Below are positions 23,330 to 33,749 of a DNA stretch of 64,000 bases, piece after piece (the stretch's first letter is position 1; the number at the start of each line of letters is the position of its first letter). Where the stretch lies: the NCBI GenBank assembly GCA_019155205.2, contig JAHNZQ020003148.1, forward strand, positions 36,182-100,181. The letters run 5' to 3'. The notes under the pieces were generated by a model. The model was not told the origin of the DNA, searched no databases, and worked only from the letters and a program-made list of their open reading frames with translations. The DNA is from Gracilaria vermiculophylla (lineage: Eukaryota; Rhodophyta; Florideophyceae; Gracilariales; Gracilariaceae). Position numbers and translations under genes: made by a program.

Positions 23330-23946
23330 TCAGACGTGAAAGGAACCCTGAAAAACCCTCATACCCCACTCAGACGCTTGACGAGCTGATGTGGCTTCTC
23401 TGGTTTTAATTATATCATTATGGTTGTACGAGTTAGGTACATCTTCAGATGATTTGATTAAGAAAGGGTAATGACCGCAGCAAAAAGCAAAGTCAACTAC
23501 GCAAGTCCCGCCATTTCGATCAAAGTTATCCTCTAGCTTTTTGTAGATAGAACCCCATTCAGCAATAGTTGAGTCGTGCATATAGCCCGGTGCATGAATT
23601 GCACAGGCTATAACTATGCCAGGCGGTGCAAAAACGAAAACATTGCTAACATAATGGTCATGGGTCCAGCCGTTGTGAAAAATACTTTGAATGAAATCAT
23701 TACTGCTGTGTTGTAGGTAAAGCTTTAGCCCATCTGCCACCACATAGACATCAGCTAGCATAGAATGTTTTCTTGAAAAAGCTTGTTGAAATTGGGGATT
23801 CACTTCGTCAGAAGGCATGCGAATTGCTGCTTGAGGATCTCTTACCAAAACACAAAGAGGAAGGCGACGGCCGAACCTTAAAGACATAGAGCACACTGAT
23901 TCAGTTATTCTAAAGATCATGCAGAGTGTAGTGCAACCGCCGCTTT
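23330..23946 (-). pseudogene. PIF/Harbinger (DDE_Tnp_4) transposase fragment
   Basis: A 196-codon frame with the core of a DDE_Tnp_4 transposase: VVADGLKLYLQ (first catalytic Asp), NVFVFAPPGIVIACAIHAPG, then MHDSTIAEWG, VVDFAF (second Asp) and the distal EATSARQASEWGMRVFQGSF with the catalytic Glu. The N-terminal half, including the helix-turn-helix part, is missing. Upstream of about 23946 the sequence changes abruptly to an LTR-like segment. The ORF begins with ATG at 23920 but is clearly the inside of a longer gene. The C-terminus may also be cut short by the TGA at 23330. Role by family: cut-and-paste transposition. Confidence 0.75.
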
Positions 23947-24728
23947 TGTGGATTGCCGCCCCCGTGTCTCATAGGACTTGGGTAATTTTCCCGGCGGTGA
24001 CACCTGTCGTATGAGCGACAGTGGCTCCCGGACCCATTGTTGGGATGTCCCTGTGAAGGGTAGTATTTGGGGCACACGTGTAGTGCATTTGGGCGGCGCC
24101 AGGATGCGCCGTTGCAAGCCGGTATTCACCACACACGTGGACGGGCACTCCCAGCACTTCTGGTCATGGCTAGATAATTTTATAATTTATTTAGTAATTT
24201 CTACGAACTGTTTAAGTACAGTAGCGACCGCTACCGTGCGGACAATAACCCTCCATCAAGGAGGATCTCGGCTCTGACCTCACCGCTTTGCGGACGGCTC
24301 CAGACCCTCACCGGGTGCTTCCGACGCAGACATGGACGGTCAACCAACCTCTTTTGTCGAGGACACTTCTACCGTGGTTACGGACTGTTTTTCTTTGTTT
24401 TTTGTTTTTTGTTTTCTGTTGCTTTTATACCGTTGTACGGTCTATATTTTTTGCCCTGTTTGGCAGGTTATTCTAACCGTTCGTGGGATATTATCTACTC
24501 GACTCTCGAGTCTGCGCCCTGTATCGCGGCTCGGGTCGTTGCCCAATTTTTGGTACTACCGTTTACAAGGACACTCCCGCTCGTGGACACGCAACTCACT
24601 CCGTCCGACGTCATCGGTCGACGGCCACACCCACCCTCGACTGCCAGTCAGGAAGGGGTCGTCCGGAGTTACGCCCGGTGCTTTTCGACCCTATCGAGGG
24701 AGCTCTACCACCTTCGCTACCCATTCCA
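23947..24728 (+). mobile_element. diverged LTR-retroelement piece, cut by the assembly gap
   Basis: The Harbinger transposase similarity stops at about 23946, and a sequence beginning TGTGGATTGCCGCC follows. Around 24180-24250 it resembles the inverted family A LTR: an ATTTATTTAG-type AT stretch, then AAGTACAGTAGCGACC and a GGATCTCGGCT segment. It is best read as the LTR and start of a related but distinct element in plus orientation. Three overlapping frames run from about 24330 into the Ns and show no domain. Confidence 0.4.
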
Positions 24729-24828
24729 NNNNNNNNNNNNNNNNNNNNNNNNNNNNNNNNNNNNNNNNNNNNNNNNNNNNNNNNNNNNNNNNNNNNNNNN
24801 NNNNNNNNNNNNNNNNNNNNNNNNNNNN
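24729..24828. other. assembly gap, 100 N
   Basis: Exactly 100 Ns, the usual placeholder for a gap of unknown size. ORFs running through it are meaningless. The right edge (24829-24865) is an inverted repeat, TTTTTCGGAGCGACCCA facing TTGGGTCGCTCCGAAAAA, which probably stopped the assembly. Confidence 0.99.
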
Positions 24829-24847
24829 TTTTTCGGAGCGACCCATT

Positions 24848-25198
24848 GGGTCGCTCCGAAAAACACAAATTTGTACCAGCACTCAAATATCAAAATACGT
24901 ATTGACAGATTTGATACGACTGAAATGGGCACGAAAAGTCCGTACCGATTCGGCAACTCTCGCACACAACTGTGTGCGAGAAGCGCGCTTTGTCCTATTG
25001 CGCGCTAAAATTTGATATTTGCTACATTTGAGGAATCTGTCTGACGAGTGAGTGGCATAACTACTTGGAGCGGTTTGCGCACACTCTTTTGGGGCAAATG
25101 CTATCAATTTGAGTACAGCATTTTGCGATTTGTGTTTTTAGGAGTGATCCAATTTGATGAAATACGTCTACACATTTTGCGTTTTTCGGAGGCGCCCA
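24848..25198. repeat. MITE-like or terminal segment with Harbinger-type ends
   Basis: The left end reads TTGGGTCGCTCCGAAAAACA. The right end, inverted from 25198, reads TGGGCGCCTCCGAAAAACGC. The 350 bp between is AT-rich with no coding potential beyond short shadows. It is either a small non-autonomous relative or the true 5' end of the interrupted transposon next to a second copy hidden in the gap. Confidence 0.45.
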
Positions 25199-25199
25199 G

Positions 25200-26332
25200 T
25201 ATGAAGAGCCTTCATAAGTGACGCACTTTTTGAAATGAGTGTCTGTGTCGGTATGGAATTTCTCTGTCTCATCGAGAATTTGTACATTGTGCTAAGTTGT
25301 CACATAAAGCGATATTGGATGAGTTTTCTGGAAGATTGCATCTTCTCTTGCGTTTAAGAACACCAAGTGTTCTGGGAGATAATCGTAGTAAAAAACCCAG
25401 CATGCCACTAAATCCCACAACCTGAGGTTTCAGGGCACCTATCTCATGACAATTTTGCGCACCCTAGCATAGGAGCGATTTCGATACTGGATTTATTTGA
25501 ATCTTGGAGACTGTAAGGGAGAGTATAATCCGGTATAAGTAGCTCTTTTAGTTGTTCAACATGATGGGCATCTCTCAGGGAGAAGACAAGGGGGTTTATA
25601 AGAAAATGGGGATATTGACACTGCAGGGGGAGGAGGAGAAGGGCCACATCCAGCACAGTCATGGCCGTCTAATGCGTGCCGGAAAAGTGTTGGCAAAGAC
25701 GAACCACCACATATCTACGGCTAGAAAGCCCTTGGTTGAAAACCACGCTCCGTGCATGGGACATGTCGGGTGCGGTGTGCCGCGGGTCCGAGCACGCGGA
25801 GGCTAAGGTTCGTGGAGGAGAGTGAATGTGGCGTATCTGCGATGCAGGATGCCCAGTGTGAGGGGGAGCGCAACGAGTGGCGGCGGCTAGGACAGCACGG
25901 GGTGCGAGCTGCGGGCGCGCACGTACAGCCACACAACGTGCGCGGTGGCCCGGGCGTGCGGACGCACGCGCCGTTTGGCGGCGCATCGGCGCGATATTTT
26001 GGATTTGCATGGAAAAGGCGGCGGCACGCGCGCTGTGTGGCGCTGCGCATCGCTTCCCCCGGCCGCTGCTCTGGCGCGCTGTATCTCACGCCGATCTGCA
26101 GACATGCGCCTGCAATCTGCTGCGGCGCTCAGCGCCTCTCGATTTGCGTGCTCAGCGCTCGTCACACTCCGCCAAATGCCTCCCCCCGTGCACGCAATTT
26201 CTTCGCTCTCACCCGCGGTGATAGGCCACCCCGAGAGCTTTAAGTCTCCCATCGCCATTCTCTCCGCTTTCCCACAGCTCTCCGTTTCCAATCTCCGCCC
26301 ATCTCAATCCCCAAGCGTTTCCGTTGTCCACC
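25200..26332 (+). promoter_or_regulatory. upstream region of the MYB gene
   Basis: 25.2-25.8 kb is AT-rich with nothing recognisable. From about 25.85 to 26.18 kb the sequence is a GC-rich block with many GCGC steps and the element GCACGCGCCGTTTG (25964-25977). An E2F-like TTTGGCGGC overlaps its end. A CT-rich leader (about 26.19-26.33 kb) leads into the ATG. ORFs on both strands here are composition shadows. Confidence 0.45.
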
Positions 26333-27811
26333 ATGACCACCACGCAGCTCAACACTCCACCGCCGCCCGCCCCCTCCGATGGCGGAAACAGTGCGAAGCC
26401 CAACAAACCACGCAAGAAATACGTCCTGACCAAACGCCGCCAATACTGGACCGACGAAGAACACGCGCGCTTCGTCGACGCCCTTTGCAAGCACGGTCGC
26501 GAATGGAAGGCAATTGAACGTCTCGTCGGCAACAAGACCGCCGTCCAGATTCGCTCCCACGCCCAAAAGTACTTCCTTCGTCTCCAACGCCAGGGACAGC
26601 GACCGCCGCCACCTCCGCCACGCAAGTCCGCCACTGTCGCCACTCAGCTCGCCGTACAGTCAATGATCGCGCCACACTTAGCGAATACCTGTGCATCAGT
26701 CACCTCCGCCCACACCATGTCGCCTCCGCTCCCTCACTATGCCCACGCACACCATCAATTTCACCCTGCAGCACACATGGCACCGTACCAATCCGTCCCT
26801 TACGGTGCATATCCATATGGCTGTTATGCATCACACCTTGGTGCCAACGCTGTCCCGTTACCTCCTTTATCTCCTCTATCGGCTCCTACAGCTATGCACT
26901 ATTCGCCGCCGACTTCATGTGCATGTCCTCACTGTGTGCCACACGGTGCCATGTTTCGTTCCTGCTACGTCCCAGTACCGCATCCTGTTCGTCAGTCACA
27001 CGAAGCACATCACAATACGCCGCCGCTTCCTCATCATGCAACATCGAGAGCTCCGATACCCATCGCGAGAGGCGTGACGCAACCCACTCCCGCTGGTATC
27101 CCACACACAGTTACTCCCATGCCGATTACCAGCGTCACTAACCCCGCGACTGCGCTTGACACGGGTTCGCCTGTTGCCGCCGAGACTGTCGCCCATCAGC
27201 CGTTACCTCCTGTCTCAGCTGTCGTGAAAGACTGTCTACCAGAACGCCAAGGTGATGTACAACCGCTCGCCACTCCGATCTATAATTCTACTGCTCGCGA
27301 AGCCACCGCTTCTAGGACGAGCGCCCATTCGAGCCGCGAGGCAGACAACACTGAAAACAGGTTGCATGCTGAGCGCACAGCTACAGAATGCAGGGGACAA
27401 ACGAGTGATTGCGAGCCGCACAGCAGCGGAGGAACAGCCACTACGGTGACAACCTCTCAAAGCCCAGACTCCCGGGGTCAATCGCCCGTGAACGGCACAA
27501 ATTACTCTTGGCGAGAGATGCAAAGCTCGCCATTGAGTCTGCTGGTCTCTGCCGGCGAGCATGTGGCCCAAACAGAAATCGATGAGAACGGGTGTAGAAA
27601 CCGGTTGAAGCGAAGTGCGCATGGGAATTCGTACCCGGACCAAATGGTTCCAGAAAGGATGGTGAAGCGGCGGCGCGCAGCCAGTGGCAACGGAGCGTCG
27701 GGTGGAGGAAGAGACGCGGTGGGCAAGCGGAAAGCGTACCATGCCGGGTCTCTCGCTCACATTCTGGACGATGAGTGCGCTAATAGTCGCGTTCCGGTAT
27801 TCCAGCGGTAG
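26333..27811 (+). CDS. single-repeat MYB transcription factor, SHAQKYF class
   Basis: A 492-residue nuclear DNA-binding protein. The frame opens three codons earlier at a TTG, but the first ATG (26333) has a good context (CCACCATGA) and is taken as the start. After a short Pro/Thr-rich N-terminus with a basic patch (KPRKKY), one MYB repeat spans about residues 34-82: [29 protein letters not shown], then [14 protein letters not shown]. The third helix with SHAQKYF (75-81) is the hallmark of the CCA1/LHY/REVEILLE-type family, which binds evening-element-like DNA and acts in circadian and light control in plants. The remaining 400 residues are Pro/His/Ala-rich and then Ser/Thr-rich, without other domains. 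A basic KRRR patch near the C-terminus could be a nuclear signal. No intron is apparent. The family call is sure; a clock role is inference. Confidence 0.93.
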   Translation: MTTTQLNTPPPPAPSDGGNSAKPNKPRKKYVLTKRRQYWTDEEHARFVDALCKHGREWKAIERLVGNKTAVQIRSHAQKYFLRLQRQGQRPPPPPPRKSATVATQLAVQSMIAPHLANTCASVTSAHTMSPPLPHYAHAHHQFHPAAHMAPYQSVPYGAYPYGCYASHLGANAVPLPPLSPLSAPTAMHYSPPTSCACPHCVPHGAMFRSCYVPVPHPVRQSHEAHHNTPPLPHHATSRAPIPIARGVTQPTPAGIPHTVTPMPITSVTNPATALDTGSPVAAETVAHQPLPPVSAVVKDCLPERQGDVQPLATPIYNSTAREATASRTSAHSSREADNTENRLHAERTATECRGQTSDCEPHSSGGTATTVTTSQSPDSRGQSPVNGTNYSWREMQSSPLSLLVSAGEHVAQTEIDENGCRNRLKRSAHGNSYPDQMVPERMVKRRRAASGNGASGGGRDAVGKRKAYHAGSLAHILDDECANSRVPVFQR

Positions 27812-27973
27812 GCGTTGGGAAGCACACGGCTTTTGTCTGCCAACAGTTCTTCATTTGAGATATTTAACTTTCGTAAACTATTTGTTCTCGGGGGACGCCT
27901 CGTTCGCTGTGATGGGGAAAGTCTTAAGTGCTGCCGCGAAGGACTACGGAATTTGCATGTGATTTCTAAGATG

Positions 27974-27995
27974 AATAAAAATGTATATAAATAAA
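27974..27995 (+). terminator. polyadenylation signals of the MYB gene
   Basis: Two AATAAA hexamers (27974-27979 and 27990-27995) lie 160-185 bp after the stop codon, before the tRNA gene. Confidence 0.5.
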
Positions 27996-28031
27996 GTTTG
28001 TATGAACCACAAGTGTCACAGGTTAATACCT

Positions 28032-28103
28032 GCACCAGTGGTCTAGTGGTTAAGATCTCCGCCTCCCACGCGGAGGACCCGGATTCGAATTCCGGCTGGT
28101 GTA
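28032..28103 (+). tRNA. tRNA-Gly (anticodon CCC)
   Basis: A complete cloverleaf folds. The acceptor stem pairs 28032-28038 with 28096-28102 (first pair G:U). The D stem is GTCT/AGAT with loop AGTGGTTA. The anticodon stem is TCCGC/GCGGA (28058-28062 with 28070-28074) and the loop CTCCCAC gives anticodon CCC (28065-28067). The T stem is CCGGA/TCCGG around TTCGAAT. 28103 is the discriminator A. There is no intron and no encoded CCA, as usual for a nuclear tRNA. The T-arm GGATTCGAATTCC and D-arm region match internal pol III A and B boxes. Confidence 0.95.
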
Positions 28104-29126
28104 CAGCGATATTTTGCACAACATCCCACGAAATCTTTGAATCAAAAAAATTTTGACATCAGAAGCAAGTCACCGTAATCCAGTGGCCTCTGTATGATCA
28201 ATGCTTGACAGGACCGCGACAGAAGCACCTCCTGTTGTTGAAAAGCACCAGTGTAGCTTTGTACCTTACAAGGCTGACTGTCTGTGCATCAGGAACGGCT
28301 GAGCTTTACTTGTCTTTTACATGTTCCGTTTCGGAGATGGAGCTTATGTTGGGCATGATTTATGAATGGAAACCTCGATTTAAGCCAAAAGAGCAGCAAA
28401 GTTGTTCTGCAGAACGCTGTAATCAATGATTAACAAGTCATAGCGGTACCTGTTTTTCTATATTGATGTTGCAGGGACGAGACTTTTAAATGAAGATGAG
28501 ATCTATTAACGAAGTTTGAACATTTTTTCACTTATTGGGTTGATAGTCCAATTTAAAATCAGGGAAATTCTTTGAGGAATAGGGAAAGTATGAACTACAG
28601 CAGGGTCTAAAATGACTGAAGCCCGAGTAGAAAACTGAGTATTGCTCAACGCTTCCATGGATTCTTCACTTGAATATGTTGTACACAACCGAAAGAACGA
28701 CGACTATTATTTTTGTGGAGGTATCGAAGAACTCATTCTGGCGGAACGAGTAAGAGAAGAACTCCACGAACTACTCAATTTTTGGCAGCTGGGAGAAATG
28801 TGAAAAATGCACCAAGGAGGAGAAAGCCAACACTTTTCACGCTTGCCATACATGACATGGTGTGTTTCGCCATCCTCCACATTGAAATTTTCAACAATCC
28901 ACCCTCCTAGAACTACGTTTGTCAACACCGCTACATCGCTGTACGGTCGTAACGCCAACAATCACAAAAGCAGAAGAAACAAAAACCAACAAGCGAAATC
29001 CACTAATCTTTCATTTGGGCAGCTCCTCACCTATCCGCAACAGATGTGATGCTTTCCGATTTCTTGCATACGATTCTTGCAAGACAATGTTTACACCTTT
29101 CCTCAGGAAGGGGTGCGAATGCATGT
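28104..29126. other. intergenic, no gene seen
   Basis: Between the tRNA and the 3' end of the minus-strand membrane protein. There is a T-run directly after the tRNA region (AAAAAAATTTTGA near 28145) that could end pol III transcription. The ORFs are short with no domains. Confidence 0.45.
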
Positions 29127-29846
29127 TTAGACCGCTTTGCGCATCCGCACTAGAATGTGCCACAGCACAAACACAACTGTGAGTGTTATGCTGAGTCCCA
29201 GAACCACACCCCACGCGTAGAAAATTTTTCTCTTTCGGATACATCCAAACCTTTCCTGTAAATGTAAGGCACAGAGAGCGAACGGACCCGTCACTGCCCC
29301 CAATAACACACCAAGAAGGAAGTATCCGAAGGGGAAATCAGCCTTCGGCGTCTGGTCGTCGATGTTGTGGAAGTTTGCGCTGTTGACAGCACTGTCGAAT
29401 TTCTGTTCTGGTTGAGTCATTGGACTGTAGGAAGCAGGGGGATAAGTAGGCGAAGCAATGAAGGGTCGATTATTCGGCATCATTTTGGAGCTGTTGGTTA
29501 AGTTCGATAAATGATCAGTTTCTTGAACCGAAGGCAATTTCTGATCAGAAAATGGCATAGAAGGAGGAGTTGATGATGAACTGGGGGGCGATTGGCTCGC
29601 ATATGGTACATTGACATTGCTTGGCGCATTTTGCTGATGTGAAGAGGTTTGCATGTACGCCGGCGGAGCTGAAGGATGAGTGTGTGATGCGACGGTTGAT
29701 GATGAAGCCATATTTGGATATAATTCATACATATGAGACCCATAGGTATGTGCGGGATTTTGAGGCGGGTGAGCTGTGCCGTGATTGAACTGCCGTGCGT
29801 AGAGCTCATTGTTTCGCATTGAATGTGGTGAAGTATCAAAAGCCAT
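29127..29846 (-). CDS. Pro/Ser-rich two-transmembrane protein (239 aa)
   Basis: The frame is open to 29978 but begins there with TTG. The first ATG is at 29844-29846, giving 239 residues (MAFDTSPHSM start). The first 150 residues are disordered, rich in Pro, Ser, His and Gln, with a PPAY motif that could bind WW domains. The C-terminal third has two strongly hydrophobic segments: FPFGYFLLGVLLGAVTGPFA and, after a short basic loop (ERFGCIRKRK), AWGVVLGLSITLTVVFVLWH. It ends RMRKAV. There is no signal peptide. The layout, a cytosolic disordered tail with a short C-terminal hairpin anchor, suggests an endomembrane adaptor protein, but I do not recognise the family. The Gly-rich first segment and codon use like the neighbours support a real gene. 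Confidence 0.7.
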   Translation of the reverse strand: MAFDTSPHSMRNNELYARQFNHGTAHPPQNPAHTYGSHMYELYPNMASSSTVASHTHPSAPPAYMQTSSHQQNAPSNVNVPYASQSPPSSSSTPPSMPFSDQKLPSVQETDHLSNLTNSSKMMPNNRPFIASPTYPPASYSPMTQPEQKFDSAVNSANFHNIDDQTPKADFPFGYFLLGVLLGAVTGPFALCALHLQERFGCIRKRKIFYAWGVVLGLSITLTVVFVLWHILVRMRKAV

Positions 29847-30560
29847 TGGGCGGAAAGCTTGAGAACGTACTTTGGTATTGTGGGGCGGAATCGACGCTTG
29901 TGCACACTCGTGGGGCCGGCCGCTAAGGTGATTTGGGATTCGTGCCACTAGGAGTCTCGCAGCTCTCTTGCGTAACAACTTAATGTCTCTCAGGGGTGGT
30001 CGGCCTACCGTCGCGCGATTGGTGCAATCGTACGCTTTCTATTGCTGTACACGGGATTAAAATGCTAGATGTGCACCGCCAAATATACCTTACTAAGGTA
30101 CAAAAGACACGGAAGCGAAAACGGTCAAAGAGTTCCTACAGTAAAAGTGAGCTTATGTAGGTTCTGGATTTTCCCATCACCCTTCGTACGTTACCGTACG
30201 TTTCATCACAGTGCGCTGGAGTTGTACGAAGGGTACTACGCTACCTGCACTTAAGGGCTTTGAGTGCCTTTGGTAGCTGGTTCAAAGACTAAACTGTTGC
30301 TGAGGGTTTATGTCATTGTCTTTAACGAAAATCGTAAGGTGTGCAAAGCACCGGAGTTGCTCAGCTGTTTTTCCTAGTCACGTGGGACTTTTCCGTTTGA
30401 TAATAATCTCGATGGTCAGAGTAAAATACGAAGGCTAATCCCGAGAAAGGGGATGTTGGGTCGTTTTCAGACCCACATTTGCATTCTGTACATATGTAGA
30501 ATGCAAAATTTCGTTTGGCATTCTCTTCCCGTCGATGACCCGTAAATACTTGGAACAAGG
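29847..30560. other. intergenic / upstream of the membrane protein
   Basis: The leader and promoter of the minus-strand gene occupy the left part. Short ORFs at 30069-30254 (plus) and 30361-30635 (minus) overlap in different frames and show no domain. No repeat is seen. Confidence 0.4.
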
Positions 30561-30592
30561 GTGAGAATCATTTCCTTTCGAAAGGCCCTGCT

Positions 30593-31376
30593 CTAAGAGT
30601 GTAGGAAAGTAGCCAAAAGTGTGCCTATCCACCAAAACCTTCCAAGTACATTAACTGGAAATACATTTTCAGCATCCTTTGTTGCGCCCATCCCAAATTT
30701 CTCTTGTACAGTATCAATGCAGGATGGCAATGTATTACAGTAGCGGGCCTCTATGACCATATCACACTCACCCACTGTGATATCTGCTCTGACCGCGCTA
30801 TTTATTCGCGAGGTGATCTTGGTAGTTGATGGTTTGGAAATTTCAGCAGAGTGAGGCTGTGGAGTTGAGCATCACGTGTACGCATGAGGGCACTCCATCG
30901 TCAACATCACTCCAAAGAATGTGGCTTATCTAAGTTAAAAGGGCAACATGCTCTTTAAAATAACGTTGCCTGTCAACGGTTGCAACGGATTCTAAAAAGT
31001 AAGAGAGCGAGTACGGCCCGCCATTTCCAAAGAGTGGAGCCATAGAGCCCAACGAGACGTTCCTCGTGAACGCTGCGTTTGCGCTCTGAGCCTTTCTGAG
31101 CGGGCTTGCCATGCGATATGACTCTGATAAACACGGTAATGACAGTGGCTTCATAGAAAACTGATTTTGAGTCTTGTGTGAGATGAGGATGCTGGAATTG
31201 ATGCCAATCTGTAAGTCCAGGTTCAGTTGCGAATGTTCAAAAGCAGGGTTCTGATGGAAGAAATCCTGCGAATCTGCTGAAAATGGCAAGGTTGCAATAG
31301 CACACCTAGATATTGGGCATGAAAGAGCAAGGGGAGATATTTTGCGCAATGCGAGAACGAGTCTTCTGTGACACAT
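30593..31376 (-). other. possible minus-strand gene, structure unclear
   Basis: Two open stretches on the minus strand look more protein-like than their surroundings. 30930-31376 (148 codons) is of mixed composition, ending with an aromatic-rich GNGGPYSLSYFLESV segment. 30593-30850 contains ECDMVIEARYCNTL and ends with the hydrophobic LGRFWWIGTLLATF. They are not in a single frame and stops separate them, so this is either a gene with introns whose splice sites I cannot fix or a decayed gene. No domain is recognised. Confidence 0.25.
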
Positions 31377-31379
31377 GAA

Positions 31380-32498
31380 TGTTTGGTTGATGCGATTGTC
31401 CAGAGATACGACGTTCTAAGTTAATTATTCTGTGTACCACTACGTTTACAGGCAGCATTTCCGAAGATCGTTGACCCTTGTCGGGCAGCTTGGCGTCAAA
31501 CCCTTGAACCCTGTGCTGGTTCCAGTCACTAGGCCGCTTTTCGCGTAGACAGCAAGTGATAACTCCGCATCATTTCATTACGCGCATCTCGAAGGGAAAC
31601 TCATGCCATCTCGTTGTCTTGAAGCTTTGCAAGTAAATCGCGAAACATGCGATGCCTATGGCGACGGCGCAATTGCACGTCCGCGCATGCTCAGACTGAC
31701 TCAAGCGCAGTCTAGCTTACGAGCAAATCGGGGGATTGGATGTTTCCTTTCCTCCGTTCTAAAAGACGCGCAGCCTACGGGAGGTACTTCAATTCGGGTT
31801 TGATACAAACAACTCAGTTCACCAAGGCTCATCCTTCGACCCACCTTTGTCTTCTTCCTTTTCAATTCTCTAGCGCACAAACGGCCTCAACCCGTAAAAC
31901 CCGAGGCTGTGTCAGTCATTTGGCGATAGTTCATGGTTAGCTAACCCCGTGAGAATAAGGTATCCAAAGAAAAAGGCCAAGTAAGGGCTATGTAACGTTT
32001 ATGGGTGTTATGAGTTCTTCTGCACACAGATGTCGAGAACAAAGTGTTCGCAACGACACACTTCCATACAGTTCTTTGAGATCATGACATCATGAGAGAC
32101 AACCTTCTTCCCATCGGATACATATAACTTCTTCTGCCTTGTTGTTAGTTCACAAGCATATCTTGCAGCGCTGGTGCGCAATACAGAACGTTTACGTCAT
32201 TCTTACTTCCCATGCAAGATCCCTGAGAAGTCATTTACTCTGACATTTCGCGTGGTCTAATTTGTGCTGCGACAACAAAGGATATGTCTCTCACTGCATC
32301 CGCCGCGGGGCCTTGATATGGAACTCTGTCAACCACCACATTGAGTGAATCATAGGATGGCAGCGAAAAAAGGATGCACATTCTTTTCCATAGATTAGCT
32401 TAACTTCATGCTGTCGAGTACTATGGGTTAATTTCCCGCAATGCTTTTCAGCATGAAGATCATGTCCCAAGCAGTACTTCAGACTGTGCAACAATCGT
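31380..32498. other. intergenic, no gene seen
   Basis: Mixed-composition sequence. A 66-codon plus ORF at 31603-31803 lacks domains. The right part is the 3' flank of the DUF760 gene. Confidence 0.4.
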
Positions 32499-33749
32499 TC
32501 AGTTATCGCCGTCGCAGAAGGCAGATTCAGCGTACGCCTCAGTATTCTCAAAAATCTTGGTCATCTCCATTCGCTTCTCAATATTGCGCAAACAGTAACC
32601 AACAAGCAAGCTCCAAAAGGTAACCTGTGCCAGATAATCCCTGGTGGTTGAATATGTCATCTGAACCTTACCAACATTCAATTCGCCGAGAACACTCTTC
32701 ACAATACTCTTGAAAGAGCTCACAACATCTTCGCTCAAATTATCCTGCATCGCTGTCAGTTTTTGCGGCGTGAGGGTTCTGACATATGCCATTAGCTTGT
32801 TGCGATTAGCTCCATTCCTGTTCGTAGCGCTGAGTCGTTCCCGCAGCAGCTCATTCTCCGCTTCGAGTTTTGATACGTATTCGGCGGCATTCAATTCTTG
32901 TTTTGCTTCGAGTTCTACGTCCCACCATCGAACTACGCCCTTGATTCTAGTTGTGTCCGGTTTCCCTCGCCGCGGAACTTTACGAACGTGTGGAGGGTCT
33001 GCTGCAAATAAATCTCTCACAGCCGTGTTATCGTCTCGCGTACCATCTCGATGCGGATCGTAGAAATTATTCATGTTCTCGTTGAGCAACATTCGAAATT
33101 CAGCATTTCGCATGGCGTAGCCCGTCGACAATGAGCTATGCATGAGGCGCGACATGCCGCTTCGATCTGTAGTTATGATGACCTCATATGTGTCAGATGG
33201 CATGTTTCCCAATATGCCAACGACAACATCGCGAAAAGTTTCAGAAGCAGCTTCTGAGACCATTCGGCGTAAGCGATCAACGTCATCTGGTCCTTGTGTG
33301 TTCCTCCTAATGGCAACGAACAATGGGTTTTCACTGTCAACATTGGACGTGCTATGCGGCCCGTTAGCACCGCCCTCAGTTTCATCGTCATCGTCTTCGT
33401 CAGATTGCACCCTTGCATACGGATGCGACGCAAATGAAGAAGAATTTTGGTCGGTGTGATCCAGAGAGCGTTTGGCGCGTTTCCAAGTGTCTTCAGAGAT
33501 CTCAAAGAAATCATGCTCTGTGACGTCATCATCTTCGGCATCGTCAGCGTCGTCAGAGTGATCATCGGAATACTCGTTCGTCCATATAAACACGGCATGC
33601 ACCGGTACGCGACGAGGCCGTCTACGGGGCGTTGATGGAAAGTGCGGCCGACGAGGAGCCAGAGATCTGCGGTGCGCACACGGCGCACGCGTCTTCAGGA
33701 GAGAGGAGGGTGAGGTGAAGGCGGCGGTAGGCGGAGCAGCCGCGTTCAT
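32499..33749 (-). CDS. DUF760 family protein, probably plastid
   Basis: 416 residues starting at ATG 33747-33749. The first ~55 residues are rich in Ala, Ser, Pro and Arg with almost no acidic residue, like a plastid transit peptide. Then comes an acidic Asp/Glu linker (about 60-125). Two DUF760-type helical blocks follow: residues ~165-235 (MVSEAASETFRDVVVGILGN, then TTDRSGMSRLMHSSLSTGYAMRNAEFRM) and ~320-400 (LMAYVRTLTPQKLTAMQD, MTYSTTRDYLAQVTFWSLLVGYCLRNIEKR). The LAQ...FWSLLVGYCLR signature matches plant chloroplast DUF760 proteins, whose biochemical role is unknown. Between the blocks is a short coiled coil (LEAENELLRERL). No intron is seen. The acidic insert after the transit peptide is unusual. 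The family call is strong; plastid location is inferred. Confidence 0.88.
   Translation of the reverse strand: MNAAAPPTAAFTSPSSLLKTRAPCAHRRSLAPRRPHFPSTPRRRPRRVPVHAVFIWTNEYSDDHSDDADDAEDDDVTEHDFFEISEDTWKRAKRSLDHTDQNSSSFASHPYARVQSDEDDDDETEGGANGPHSTSNVDSENPLFVAIRRNTQGPDDVDRLRRMVSEAASETFRDVVVGILGNMPSDTYEVIITTDRSGMSRLMHSSLSTGYAMRNAEFRMLLNENMNNFYDPHRDGTRDDNTAVRDLFAADPPHVRKVPRRGKPDTTRIKGVVRWWDVELEAKQELNAAEYVSKLEAENELLRERLSATNRNGANRNKLMAYVRTLTPQKLTAMQDNLSEDVVSSFKSIVKSVLGELNVGKVQMTYSTTRDYLAQVTFWSLLVGYCLRNIEKRMEMTKIFENTEAYAESAFCDGDN

Larger units (their letters stand above)
12373..25198. mobile_element. PIF/Harbinger-like DNA transposon, interrupted by retroelements
   Basis: Left end TGGGCGCCTCCGAAAAACAC (12373-12392). 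The right end, read inward from 25198 on the minus strand, is TGGGCGCCTCCGAAAAACGC. Similarity continues about 20 bp further after a short indel. Between the ends are a plus-strand Myb/SANT-like ORF and a convergent minus-strand DDE_Tnp_4 transposase, the two-gene content usual for PIF/Harbinger elements. A family A chromovirus (13406-23135) is inserted inside the Myb-like ORF, and a diverged LTR-like sequence plus an assembly gap interrupt the transposase side. The expected 3-bp target duplication is not clear (TTA/TAG left, GTA/TAT right). Because a second similar terminus occurs at 24848, the pairing of ends is inferred. Confidence 0.6.

Noticed and set aside
24332..25015. ORFs running through the N gap
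   Set aside because: They translate Ns and LTR-like sequence; not evidence for a gene.
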